Assembly: GCF_016862435.1 (NCBI RefSeq)
Contig: NZ_BOMY01000013.1
Location: 1-64,000, forward strand
DNA: 64,000 nucleotides
DNA from: Paractinoplanes tereljensis
GTDB lineage: Bacteria; Actinomycetota; Actinomycetes; Mycobacteriales; Micromonosporaceae
Reading direction: 5' to 3'
Part shown: positions 41,750 to 49,338 of the stretch, piece by piece
Position numbering within the stretch: the first letter of the stretch is position 1
How the letters are laid out: each line of letters starts with the position of its first letter
The notes under the pieces: generated by a model
The model's database searches: none
The model's input: only the letters and a program-made list of their open reading frames with translations
What the model was told of the DNA's origin: nothing
Program-made: the position numbers and the translations under genes

Positions 41750-42442
41750 GTGAACCGGCCCTGGAGCCGCATTGGCATTCGTGCCGCCGCGATAGCCCTA
41801 CTGGTGGCAGGCGTGGCAGGCGGTGCCTACCTGGGCCGGGACCACGAGCCGCAACGCCTCTCCGCCCAGGCCTCCCTGGACGTGGCGCAGGTCGACACCG
41901 ACGACATGCAGTTGCTGAAGCAGCGCCAGCGCGACCACGTGGCGGCCCGGGCCTACCAGCGCCAGGCCGAGGGCGACGCCGCCGACAAGGCCGCGACCGA
42001 GGCCAAGACGGCCGCGACCAAGGCCCACGATCTCAACGTCAAGATGGCCGCCGCGAAAAAGGCCGAGGCCGACCGCAAGAAAGCCGAGGCCGGAGGCCCG
42101 GTCGCCTACACCGGCCCGATCCCGACGAGCTGCAACGAATACAGCGGAAGCCGAGCGATCGGTTGCGCCCTGACGCTCGACGCGGGCTTCGGCCTCGACC
42201 AGTTCCCGTGCCTGGACAAGCTCTTCAAAAAGGAGAGCGGCTGGAACTACCGGGCCGAGAACCGCAGCTCCGGCGCGTACGGAATCCCCCAGGCCCTGCC
42301 CGGCAAGAAGATGGCCTCAGCCGGCGCCGACTGGCAGACAAACCCGGCTACCCAGATCAAGTGGGGCCTCGGCTACATCAAGGGCCGCTACGACACCCCC
42401 TGCAAGGCCTGGGCCCACTCCGAAGCCGTCGGCTCGTACTGA
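41750..42442 (+). CDS. Secreted transglycosylase-like (SLT) protein
   Basis: A 230-aa protein from GTG 41750 behind GAAGGGA. It has an N-terminal signal or membrane segment (IRAAAIALLVAGVAGGAYLG), a charged Ala/Lys-rich coiled coil (about residues 50-120) and a C-terminal lysozyme-like domain. That domain carries the catalytic-type Glu in FKKESGWNYRAENRSSGAYGIPQ and the AWAHSEAVGSY ending. Homologous domains end in GWY; Ser replaces Trp here. It probably cleaves or binds peptidoglycan outside the membrane. Confidence 0.82.
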   Translation: MNRPWSRIGIRAAAIALLVAGVAGGAYLGRDHEPQRLSAQASLDVAQVDTDDMQLLKQRQRDHVAARAYQRQAEGDAADKAATEAKTAATKAHDLNVKMAAAKKAEADRKKAEAGGPVAYTGPIPTSCNEYSGSRAIGCALTLDAGFGLDQFPCLDKLFKKESGWNYRAENRSSGAYGIPQALPGKKMASAGADWQTNPATQIKWGLGYIKGRYDTPCKAWAHSEAVGSY

Positions 42443-42445
42443 GTC

Positions 42446-42481
42446 TCGTTCAGTTTTGAGCTTCGTTCAGTTAAGCTGAAC
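42446..42481. promoter_or_regulatory. Putative autoregulatory operator of AbiE-type pair
   Basis: TCGTTCAGTT occurs twice as a direct repeat 17 bases apart (42446 and 42463). The second copy forms a palindrome with the following bases: GTTCAG-TTAAG-CTGAAC (42465-42481). The site ends three bases before the ATG at 42485. AbiEi antitoxins bind inverted repeats in their own promoters, so autorepression is likely. Confidence 0.65.
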
Positions 42482-42484
42482 AGC

Positions 42485-43471
42485 ATGCAGGACCGAACAG
42501 CTGCTCTCGCCGATCATGTTCTGGGGGCGATCCAGACTCGCTTGCTGGAGTTCGGCATCGAGGTCGAGCGCGACGACGAGATCGTCACCCTGTCGCACGG
42601 GTCGGCCCGAGCCGAATACGCGGTCGAGGTCAAGGAACCGATGACGCTCAGCTCGCTGGCACATCGGGGCTCCTCGACGCCCTCCTACCCGCTGCTGATC
42701 GCCGGGCGGCACATCAGCCGGCGTAGCGCTGCCGCGTTCCGGGAGGCGGGCGTCCAGTTCGTGGACACGCTGGGGAATGCCTTCATCACGTTCGGGCCAG
42801 TGCATATCGAGGTGCAGGGTCGCACTGGGCCTACGGATGGCCCCACCACCGTCTCCACGTCCGGCCGACCTAGCAACCTCTTCAGTTCGGGCCGCTCGCA
42901 GGTCATCCTCGCCCTTCTCACCTGGCCGGAGTTGGTGGGCGGGAAGGTCCGGGAAATCGCGAAGGCCGCCGGAATCTCGGTTGGCCAGGCGCACGACGCC
43001 CTCGGCCGCCTTGCCGACACCGGTTACCTCGCTCCACCTTCGAACAGGTTGACCCGAGCCGACGAACTTCTCGACTACTGGACCGCCGCTTATCCGGCCG
43101 GTCTCGGCCGACGGCTCGACCTCGCCCACTACCACGGCGACCCCACGAAGCCTGTCACCAGCGAGGCACCCACCTACCTCAGCGGCGAATCCGCCGTCGG
43201 CGTCGACATCAGACGGCCGGCCACCCTGACCGTCTACGTCGACAGTGCTGATCCGAGGTTGGCGATTCTGAACAGGTGGAGCACGAGCCCCGACCGCAAG
43301 CCGAACGTTTTCGTCCGCCAGAAGTTCTGGACGTCGCCGCGTCCCGACGAGGACCAGAAGAACGCCCCCTGGCCACTTGTCTACGCCGACCTGGCCGCCA
43401 CTGCCGACCCTCGCCTGGCCGAGGTGGCTAAGACTTGGAGGGTTCGCCGTGCTCGACCCGGCCAGGTCTGA
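42485..43471 (+). CDS. AbiEi-type antitoxin (type IV TA)
   Basis: A 328-aa protein with an N-terminal restriction-like or nuclease-like alpha/beta region (about residues 20-110). A winged helix follows (about 140-190: LLTWPELVGGKVREIAKAAGIS, GQAHDALGRLADTGYL), then a C-terminal AbiEi-like domain. It precedes a nucleotidyltransferase-fold gene that overlaps its end by 23 bases, the standard AbiEi-AbiEii order. The antitoxin would repress its own promoter and counteract the toxin. No ribosome site precedes the ATG, so a leaderless transcript is possible. Confidence 0.78.
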   Translation: MQDRTAALADHVLGAIQTRLLEFGIEVERDDEIVTLSHGSARAEYAVEVKEPMTLSSLAHRGSSTPSYPLLIAGRHISRRSAAAFREAGVQFVDTLGNAFITFGPVHIEVQGRTGPTDGPTTVSTSGRPSNLFSSGRSQVILALLTWPELVGGKVREIAKAAGISVGQAHDALGRLADTGYLAPPSNRLTRADELLDYWTAAYPAGLGRRLDLAHYHGDPTKPVTSEAPTYLSGESAVGVDIRRPATLTVYVDSADPRLAILNRWSTSPDRKPNVFVRQKFWTSPRPDEDQKNAPWPLVYADLAATADPRLAEVAKTWRVRRARPGQV

Positions 43472-44291
43472 CCCCTCGCTGCTCCAACCGGTCGACATAG
43501 TTGTCACCGAACTCCTGGCGAAGGCGACGCTGCTGACGTCAAACGAAGTCATGGTCGTCGGCGCCAACTGCCGCGACCTGATCCAAAGCGCCCTGGGTCA
43601 CGCGTTCGCGCTGCGCGCCACAGCCGATATCGATCTCGGTCTCGCCATTGCCAGTTGGGCCGCGTACGACGAATTGGCCGAGGCCCTCCCGCCCGCCGGA
43701 AACACCGGCATCCGGTTCTGGATCGCGAACACCTCAGCCGACCTCCTGCCGTTCGGCCCGGTGGAACGCCCACCGGGCACGGTAACTCCACCCGCCCGCC
43801 GAGAAGCAATCAACGTCTGGGGTTTCACCGAGGTTTTCGCAGCTTCCCTCGAACTCCCGCTCCCCCACGCCGGCACCATCCGCATCCCGACGGTCGCCGG
43901 CTATGCGGCCCTGAAACTGGCCGCGTGGCTGGATCGCAGCGCTTACGGCGAATACAAGGACGCTACTGACATCGCCACGGCCCTCTATTGGTACCTGCGA
44001 TCACCGGACGTAGCGACGCAGCTCTACGAGACAGACCCTGGCCAGAACCTCTTGATAGAGGAGGGCTTGGACGACTCCGCCGCAGCGGCCCGTGCACTCG
44101 GCGAGGACATCGCTCGCACAGTTGGGCCCGTGCGCCTATCGGAAATCTTGGAACGCTGGGCATCGTCGCCGAAGAGCCTTCTCCACCATTACATGTCCGT
44201 GACCAACGCTTCCGACTGGCCGAGGTCCTCCGACCGTCGTCGAGAGTTGGTCGAAGCGATGGAACGCGGCTTGACACCGTCGACTCCCTGA
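43449..44291 (+). CDS. AbiEii-like nucleotidyltransferase toxin
   Basis: A 280-aa protein from GTG 43449, behind GGAGGG inside the antitoxin gene. The nucleotidyltransferase core shows VMVVGANCRDLI (glycine-containing first motif) and the acidic pair in ATADIDLGLAI. A third acidic position lies further on, with a helical C-terminal half. AbiEii-type toxins transfer nucleotides to tRNA or other targets and cause growth arrest during phage infection. The gene converges with the LytR_C-like gene, 10 bases apart. Confidence 0.78.
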   Translation: MLDPARSDPSLLQPVDIVVTELLAKATLLTSNEVMVVGANCRDLIQSALGHAFALRATADIDLGLAIASWAAYDELAEALPPAGNTGIRFWIANTSADLLPFGPVERPPGTVTPPARREAINVWGFTEVFAASLELPLPHAGTIRIPTVAGYAALKLAAWLDRSAYGEYKDATDIATALYWYLRSPDVATQLYETDPGQNLLIEEGLDDSAAAARALGEDIARTVGPVRLSEILERWASSPKSLLHHYMSVTNASDWPRSSDRRRELVEAMERGLTPSTP

Positions 44292-44301
44292 TCGACGTTG
44301 T

Positions 44302-44943
44302 TCAGCGATTTTGGGTTCGGGACACGACCGTTGAGCACTCCGGTGGCGCGGTCGGCTCGCCGGCGGATACCAGGTTCTGGTTGAGCTCGGTGCTGGTGGC
44401 GAGACGGGTAAAAGCCGGCCCGAGAACCAAGTCGATCGTGTCGTCGTGGCGGGCGGGGTCGAACTGCATGGAGACCTCACCCCGTACCTCGGCTTGCAAA
44501 AGGCTTGCCGCGCCGATCGCGGCCGGACCATAGACCAAGGTCGCCGCGCCCAAGGCGCGGTCGGCGGTAGCGCCGGCCGTTTCGGCCGGCACGGAAAATG
44601 AGCGCGTACGCAGCTCAGCCACCGCCGCATCGGCCACCCCAACCGCGGCCCCACCGTCGAGCACCCGAATCCGGACCGCGGCCGGGTTATCGGGCAACGC
44701 CAGCAGGCAGGGGTCGATCGCGGCACGCTGCTCGGCCGTTTGGGCAACGGTCGACCCGCCCAAGCTCCGGTCCACCGCGATCCCGCCCGCGGTCGCGATC
44801 ACCGCACCCGCCACCAGCAGGGCGGCCGTCTGCCGACGCCCTCGGCGACGACCGCGTTCGCGTACGGCGGCGGCCGGCAGAACCCGCAGATTCTGTACGT
44901 CGGTTTCCAGTTCCCGCAGCAGTTCCTCAACGGGACGTGACAT
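44302..44943 (-). CDS. Membrane protein with LytR_C-like domain, possible sigma partner
   Basis: A 213-aa protein from ATG 44943. A 40-residue cytoplasmic N-terminus (VEELLRELETDVQNL) is followed by one membrane helix (TAALLVAGAVIATAGGIAVD) and an extracytoplasmic region with a LytR_C-like strand-helix unit (AVRIRVLDGGAAVGVADAAV). Its start lies inside the 3' end of the ECF sigma gene (17-base overlap). The layout of short cytoplasmic head, single helix and outer domain fits a membrane-bound anti-sigma partner, but no zinc motif is present. Confidence 0.75.
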   Translation of the reverse strand: MSRPVEELLRELETDVQNLRVLPAAAVRERGRRRGRRQTAALLVAGAVIATAGGIAVDRSLGGSTVAQTAEQRAAIDPCLLALPDNPAAVRIRVLDGGAAVGVADAAVAELRTRSFSVPAETAGATADRALGAATLVYGPAAIGAASLLQAEVRGEVSMQFDPARHDDTIDLVLGPAFTRLATSTELNQNLVSAGEPTAPPECSTVVSRTQNR

Positions 44944-45442
44944 CGCTGATCTCCTGATCGTGTTCGTCGAGCAGTCGGGCGAGCGCGGTCCGCGCCCTCG
45001 AGAGTTGCGCCTTGACCGTTCCAGCCGGAATGCCGGTACTAGCCGCGATGTCGTTGACCGACATATCCAGCAGGTAGTGCAACGCAATGGCCTGCCGCTG
45101 CCCTTTCGGCAGCCGTTGCAAAGCGTCAACGATCGCTACGCGATCCGGCGAGGGGCTGCCAATCACTTCAACCGAAGGCCCCATCCGGGTACGGGCGGCA
45201 ACCCACCGCCGCACCCCACGCCACCGATTGGCCATCAACCGCCAGGCGACCGTACGAACCCAGGCTTCCGGATCGTCGTACCCGCCGACTTTGGCCCAGT
45301 GCTGCCAGGCCCGGGCAAAGGCTTCCTGCGCGATGTCCTGAGCCTCGGCCCGATCACCACAGGCCGCATAGAGGTAAAGCACGACCCGCCGAACCGCCGC
45401 AACATAGAACGCATCGAAGTCGACCGTGTCGCCGCCCGCCAT
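44927..45442 (-). CDS. ECF sigma factor, SigE-type
   Basis: A 171-aa sigma factor from ATG 45442. Region 2 holds VAAVRRVVLYLYAACGDRAEAQDIAQEAFARAWQHW, quoted here only for its DRAEAQDIAQEAFARAW core. Region 4 holds LPKGQRQAIALHYLLDMS followed by an HTH (VNDIAASTGIPAGTVKAQLSR). It matches the SigE-type ECF group common in Actinoplanes relatives. It overlaps the membrane-protein gene, suggesting a sigma/membrane-partner pair. Confidence 0.9.
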   Translation of the reverse strand: MAGGDTVDFDAFYVAAVRRVVLYLYAACGDRAEAQDIAQEAFARAWQHWAKVGGYDDPEAWVRTVAWRLMANRWRGVRRWVAARTRMGPSVEVIGSPSPDRVAIVDALQRLPKGQRQAIALHYLLDMSVNDIAASTGIPAGTVKAQLSRARTALARLLDEHDQEISDVTSR

Positions 45443-45781
45443 GTCCCCCGCTTCCAGTATTTGTTCGCACACTGGAGAACACACCGAACCCACCAGACCG
45501 GTTGCAAAAAACTTCAGCCGACCTCAGCCAGCGACCGCCCAACGACCCGAACCAGAACCAGCCCGCCGCGCCCGGCAATCGTTCCAAGTACGGATTCCGC
45601 GATCAGCCAGTTTGTTGATGGAACATCCACCAAGGCCCTCAGCGCCTGCCCGCGGAGGAAGCGCGCGAGGCCTGGGCCAAGCCGACAATCCCCGGCATTC
45701 GGCGTAGCATGCTGCCCGGAGTGCCTAGTAGTCATTAGGCAAGTTATCTCGAAGGGAGTGCCGCCAATGCTGCGTCGAAGG
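45443..45781. other. Region between sigma factor and TA pair
   Basis: About 340 bases. A short plus-strand stretch (LPAEEAREAWAKPTIPGIRR, about 45645-45705) looks like the coding tail of a lost gene, but an in-frame stop lies just upstream, so no gene is called. The sigma-factor promoter should be at the left end and the YefM/Txe promoter at the right end. Confidence 0.4.
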
Positions 45782-45810
45782 CGTACGCTGGAGCGTACGT
45801 TCAGCCGTAC
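45782..45810. promoter_or_regulatory. Triple CGTAC operator, 12-bp period
   Basis: CGTAC occurs three times exactly 12 bases apart (GTAC cores at 45783, 45795 and 45807), just 17 bases before the antitoxin start. Phd/YefM antitoxins autoregulate through short palindromic cores spaced by about one DNA turn, so this is likely the antitoxin-toxin operator. Confidence 0.7.
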
Positions 45811-45826
45811 CGCCTGGGAGCCAGAT

Positions 45827-46117
45827 ATGAAGGTACTGACCATCACCGACGTCCGGAAGAACTTTGCCGCGGTGGTCGACTCTGTCATCGACGACGCCGA
45901 GGAATGCGTCATCCCCCGCGGCGGCGGCAAGGCAGTGGTCATGGTGTCGCTGGACGAGTGGAACGCCATGAACGAGACCCTGCACGTCCTGGGATCCGCT
46001 TCGAACGCCCGCCGGCTGCTCGAAAGCATCGCCCAGGCCGACGCCGGCCTGCTGGAAGAACACCCGATCGCCGCTCCTGATTCGCCATCGGCCCCGCCCG
46101 GCAAGGAGGCGGCGTGA
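45827..46117 (+). CDS. YefM/Phd-family antitoxin
   Basis: A 96-aa protein from ATG 45827 behind GGGAG. The N-terminal Phd/YefM DNA-binding domain shows MKVLTITDVRKNFAAVVDSV, ECVIPRGGGKAVVMVSLDEW and NAMNETLHVL. The acidic, disordered-looking C-terminus would wrap the toxin. Its stop overlaps the toxin start by four bases (GTGA). A triple CGTAC operator lies just upstream. Confidence 0.92.
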   Translation: MKVLTITDVRKNFAAVVDSVIDDAEECVIPRGGGKAVVMVSLDEWNAMNETLHVLGSASNARRLLESIAQADAGLLEEHPIAAPDSPSAPPGKEAA

Positions 46118-46386
46118 GTCTGCGCATCGTCTTCACTCCGCACGCCTGGCAGGAGTACGACACCTGGCTCCGCCACGACACGAAGATGGCCCGGCGCATC
46201 AGCAAGCTGATCATCGACGTCCAGCGCGATCCACACGGAACTGGCCTGGGCAAGCCCGAACTCCTGAAGGGCCCCCTGGCCGGCTGGTCCTCCCGCCGCA
46301 TCAACGACGAACATCGCCTGATCTACCGAGTTCGCGGCGACAATCTGGAGATAGCGGCCTGCCACGGCCACTACGAGGACAAATAG
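46114..46386 (+). CDS. Txe/YoeB-family toxin
   Basis: A 90-aa RelE-superfamily mRNA interferase. It shows FTPHAWQEYDTWLRHD, KLIIDVQRDPHGTGLGKPELLKG, WSSRRINDEHRLIYRV and a C-terminal ACHGHYEDK. The catalytic His/Tyr positions at the C-terminus (CHGHY) match YoeB. It cleaves mRNA at the ribosome when released from its antitoxin. The start GTG overlaps the antitoxin stop. Confidence 0.94.
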   Translation: MSLRIVFTPHAWQEYDTWLRHDTKMARRISKLIIDVQRDPHGTGLGKPELLKGPLAGWSSRRINDEHRLIYRVRGDNLEIAACHGHYEDK

Positions 46387-46400
46387 CTCCGCTGAACAAG

Positions 46401-46432
46401 ACGATGCCCCGGCCGGTCGGCCGGGGCATCGT
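46401..46432. terminator. Perfect 14-bp-stem hairpin between convergent genes
   Basis: ACGATGCCCCGGCC (46401-46414) pairs exactly with GGCCGGGGCATCGT (46419-46432) around a GGTC loop. It sits between the toxin gene (plus) and the CPBP protease gene (minus) and is likely a shared terminator, although there is no T-tract. Confidence 0.8.
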
Positions 46433-46455
46433 CGAGCTGGGCTCGGCGAGCGCGT

Positions 46456-47325
46456 CTATCGGGCGGTGCGCCAGTTGCCGGCTTTGCGGGCCTTGCGGAT
46501 GAGGAGGTAGGCGGCGAGGCCGCCGACCAGGACCGCCCAGATGCTGGCCTCGGGGCCGAAAGTGCCGCCGTTGAAGAAGGCGGGGCCGTGCGGAGTGCCG
46601 GTGAGCAGACCGCCGACGGCGCTGTCGGAGCCGGAGACGGTCGCGCCGAAGATGCCGGACTCGGCGAAATTCCAGCCCAGGTGCAGGCCGATAGGCAGCC
46701 AGAGGCTGCGGGTCGCGGCGTACGCGGCGCCGGCCAGCAGGCCGCCCTCGATGGCGATCGACAGTGCACCCCAGACGGTGGCGTGCGGGTTGATCAGATG
46801 CAGGCCGCCGAAGACGACGCCCGAGACGATCAGCGCGACCAGGGTGCCCCAGCGCTCCTCGACGATCCGGAAGAGCACGCCACGAAAGGCCAGTTCCTCG
46901 ATGGTGGCGACGCCGATCATCAGGCCGAAGCTGGCGACCATGTCCCCAACCGAGCCCCCGTGCAGCCGATAGCCGTTGCACATGAAGATCAGCGCGAGGG
47001 TGACCACGAACAGCCCGATGCCCAGCAAGGTCCCGCGAGTCAACTGCCGAGGCAGAGCCCCAAGGCTGATCTCAGAGGCACGTCGCCCCTCAAGCCAGGA
47101 GACAAGCTTCCCGTAGCCGAAGAGAGCGCCCCCCGCCACAGCCAGCCCAGCAACAACGCTCAAAACCGGGTTACTCCCGGCCGCCGCCGTAAGCAGCGGC
47201 GTGCAGACCGCCTCAACCACCAAAAACACAAAAAGCAAAAATCCAAGCCGAGCCCCAACCGACCGCAGCCAGCGAGGCGCCCCCGCCCGAACACCCAACC
47301 CAGATTCAACAGTCTCAACAGGCAT
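46456..47325 (-). CDS. CPBP-family intramembrane protease
   Basis: ATG 47325 after GGGGAG gives 289 aa with about eight membrane helices. The CPBP (Rce1-like) motifs are EELAFRGVLF (motif 1, two Glu plus Arg), FGGLHLINP (motif 2 His) and GLHLGWNFA (motif 3 His/Asn). These enzymes process prenylated proteins or bacteriocins, or confer immunity. The longer frame extending to 47478 has no ribosome site. Confidence 0.9.
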   Translation of the reverse strand: MPVETVESGLGVRAGAPRWLRSVGARLGFLLFVFLVVEAVCTPLLTAAAGSNPVLSVVAGLAVAGGALFGYGKLVSWLEGRRASEISLGALPRQLTRGTLLGIGLFVVTLALIFMCNGYRLHGGSVGDMVASFGLMIGVATIEELAFRGVLFRIVEERWGTLVALIVSGVVFGGLHLINPHATVWGALSIAIEGGLLAGAAYAATRSLWLPIGLHLGWNFAESGIFGATVSGSDSAVGGLLTGTPHGPAFFNGGTFGPEASIWAVLVGGLAAYLLIRKARKAGNWRTAR

Positions 47326-47465
47326 CTTCGTCTCCCCACCAGCCGCGGAACCAACGAGAAGAACGCTATTGAGATAGACACCCGCAAAAATCCCCCCGCA
47401 GGAGACACTCCCAGGTCCCCCAAGCGAGGGACAAAGAGGAGGAACAAACAAGGAGAAATGAGGGG

Positions 47466-47612
47466 TAAGCGCACCCACCGCGCCCTAAGCGCACCCACCA
47501 CGCCCTAAGCGCACCCACCACGCCCTAAGCGCACCCACCACGCCCTAAGCGCTAAGTGCAACCACCGCGCCCTAAGCGCAACCACCACGCTCTGAGCGCA
47601 ACCACCGCATCG
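47466..47612. repeat. 20-bp tandem repeat array
   Basis: About seven copies of TAAGCGCACCCACCACGCCC stand head to tail. The first four are nearly identical (47466-47545) and the later ones carry A-for-C and CG/TA changes. The array is non-coding; read on the minus strand, short frames give Leu/Trp/Arg-rich strings with no start. It lies between the tmRNA 3' end and the CPBP gene. Confidence 0.9.
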
Positions 47613-47653
47613 CGGGGCTTCCGGGGGCTCGGCCCCCGGAGTAGATATGACGA

Positions 47654-47691
47654 GGGGACCCGGCTCGCGCTTTTTGCGAGCACAGGTCCCC
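47654..47691 (-). terminator. Hairpin downstream of tmRNA
   Basis: An outer pair GGGGACC / GGTCCCC (47654-47660, 47685-47691) encloses an inner pair GCTCGC / GCGAGC (47663-47668, 47676-47681). It begins 10 bases past the tmRNA 3' end and is a likely transcription stop, although only a short T-run lies in the loop. Confidence 0.65.
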
Positions 47692-47700
47692 ATCCACTCG

Positions 47701-48072
47701 TGGAGGTGCCGGGAATCGAACCCGGGTCCTTCGTTGTTTTGTCAGGGCTTCTCCGAGCGCAGCTCACTATGCCTCTACTCGCCCCTACCGATCACATGAG
47801 CAAGTCGGTATGACGGGGCCAGTCGTGTTTAATCTCGTCGCAGGGTCCTCACGACTGGGACCGATTGACCAGCCTCCTAGCTGATGCCGGTGATCCGGGA
47901 CGGAGGCGCTCCCGGTCCGACAGACACGCTACTTGCCTCAGGCGGCGAGAGCGTAGTCAGCGCGATTGGTATCGGCGCTTATAAGTTTCCGACGACCGAT
48001 TCTCGAGACGACGTCGGCTTCCTCGGCTCGCTTCCCCTGTCTCCACGTACGAAGTCGAAACCAGTCACCCCC
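47701..48072 (-). ncRNA. ssrA: Transfer-messenger RNA
   Basis: Read on the minus strand, the 5' end GGGGGTGACTGGTTTCGAC carries the tmRNA signature. The 3' end GGTTCGATTCCCGGCACCTCCA forms the T arm and acceptor that pair with it. The tag frame ends with codons for RADYALAA and a TGA (47938-47964), the conserved tail that marks proteins for ClpXP/ClpAP. The resume codon is not obvious. CCA is not encoded. Its partner smpB lies 0.75 kb upstream on the same strand. Length is about 372 nt. Confidence 0.94.
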
Positions 48073-48094
48073 CTGTTGGTACAACCCTGGAATC

Positions 48095-48781
48095 TTAGCT
48101 CACTCCGCACTTGCCGCCCACGACGGAGCAGCCACTCGGCCTTGCGTTGCCCCTACCGCTCTTGCTCACCTGGTAGCCGAAGCTGATCGAGGCGCCGGGG
48201 GCCAGCGGGCCGCCGGTGAAGGTCAGGTTGTCGCCGGACTGGCTGCCTCGGGCATTCCAGGTGCCGGCGAGCCGCAGGTTGTCCTGGCCGCTGTGCGAAA
48301 CCGTCACCGACCAGGACTCCGCGGTGCCGCCGACGTTCTTCACGCGCACCGAGGCCACGTACCCCTGCTCCCAGCTGGCCGGCAGGCTCAGCGCGGCCGA
48401 GAAAACGTCGGCGGGCGGAGGTGGCGGCGCCTGGGTCGTGGTGGGTGCCGCCGGTGGCGGCTTGGTGGCCGTCTTTTCCGGTACGGGCGTGTGCGACGAC
48501 CGGGTGCGACTCGGCGACGGTGAAGACGACCGGGACGGCGACCGGGAAGCGGACCGAGAAGGAGAAGGCGTAGCGGTAGGCGTAACCAAAGGGGCCGAGG
48601 TGGTGACGGCCAGTGGCACCTGAGGGATGGACGGCAGGACCACCGCGGGCTGGCGGGCTGCCTCGGCGGGCCCGACAGCCCGGACAGCAACCCAGACAAC
48701 CAGCATGACCAGGACCGCAGCGGCCGCACTGAGGACGAATCGGGCGGGACCGAGAGGGCGCGCGGAGTGCTTGGGGGGCAA
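48095..48781 (-). CDS. Secreted protein with CBM2-like domain
   Basis: A 228-aa protein from TTG 48781 behind GAAGGGA. A membrane/signal helix (VLSAAAAVLVMLVVWVAV) is followed by a long Pro/Ser/Thr/Arg-rich linker (about residues 60-125). A C-terminal beta-sandwich follows, with the CBM2 pattern: WEQGYVASVRVKNVGGTAESW, GTWNARGSQSGDNLTF and ISFGYQVSKSG, ending in a Cys pair. It probably binds polysaccharide. No catalytic domain is attached. Confidence 0.82.
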   Translation of the reverse strand: MPPKHSARPLGPARFVLSAAAAVLVMLVVWVAVRAVGPAEAARQPAVVLPSIPQVPLAVTTSAPLVTPTATPSPSRSASRSPSRSSSPSPSRTRSSHTPVPEKTATKPPPAAPTTTQAPPPPPADVFSAALSLPASWEQGYVASVRVKNVGGTAESWSVTVSHSGQDNLRLAGTWNARGSQSGDNLTFTGGPLAPGASISFGYQVSKSGRGNARPSGCSVVGGKCGVS

Positions 48782-48827
48782 CGGGCCGTCCCTTCGTGGA
48801 TCTAGGAGCGCCCGGCACTGTACCCCG

Positions 48828-49304
48828 TTAACTCATCCCCTTGTTACGCCGACCCATCGCGCGGGAAATTTCCCGTTGCGCGTCCCGGGACGCCAGATCC
48901 TGCCGCTTGTCGTAGCTCTTCTTTCCCCGGGCCAGGGCGATCTCGACCTTCGCGTACCCGTTCTGGAAGTAGACCTGGAGCGGCACCATGGTGATGCCCT
49001 CGTCGCGCAGTTTGCCCTGAATCTTCCGAATCTCGTCCTTGTGCAGCAGCAGCTTCCGGACGCGCCGCGGCTCGTGGTTGGTCCAGGTGCCCTGCGTGTA
49101 CTCGGGGATGTGCAGACCGTGCAGGAAAATCTCGCCGGCGTTCTCGTGGCCGAACGCGTCGACAAGCGAGGCCCGGCCGAGCCGCAGCGACTTGACTTCG
49201 GTGCCGGTCAGCGCCATGCCGGCCTCGTAGGTGTCGAGGATGGCGTAGTCGTGATGGGCCTTGCGGTTGGAGGAGACGACCTTGCGCCCCTGTTCGCGTG
49301 GCAT
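48828..49304 (-). CDS. smpB: SsrA-binding protein SmpB
   Basis: A 158-aa SmpB. It shows [62 protein letters not shown], the [24 protein letters not shown] block (quoted in part) and a basic C-terminal tail. It binds tmRNA and places it in the ribosomal A site during rescue. The longer frame upstream of ATG 49304 is unsupported. It belongs to the smpB-ssrA locus. Confidence 0.97.
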   Translation of the reverse strand: MPREQGRKVVSSNRKAHHDYAILDTYEAGMALTGTEVKSLRLGRASLVDAFGHENAGEIFLHGLHIPEYTQGTWTNHEPRRVRKLLLHKDEIRKIQGKLRDEGITMVPLQVYFQNGYAKVEIALARGKKSYDKRQDLASRDAQREISRAMGRRNKGMS

Positions 49305-49338
49305 GAGCTCCCCAAAAAGGCCAATGCTACTAGGGGAT

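Noticed and set aside
45640..45740. Short coding stretch LPAEEAREAWAKP before the YefM gene
   Set aside because: It has an in-frame stop immediately upstream and no start or ribosome site; at best the remnant tail of a lost gene.
47466..47612. CRISPR array or telomere-like repeat
   Set aside because: The 20-bp units are contiguous without unique spacers, and the TTAGGG seen on the minus strand is just part of the unit inside a chromosome-like context.
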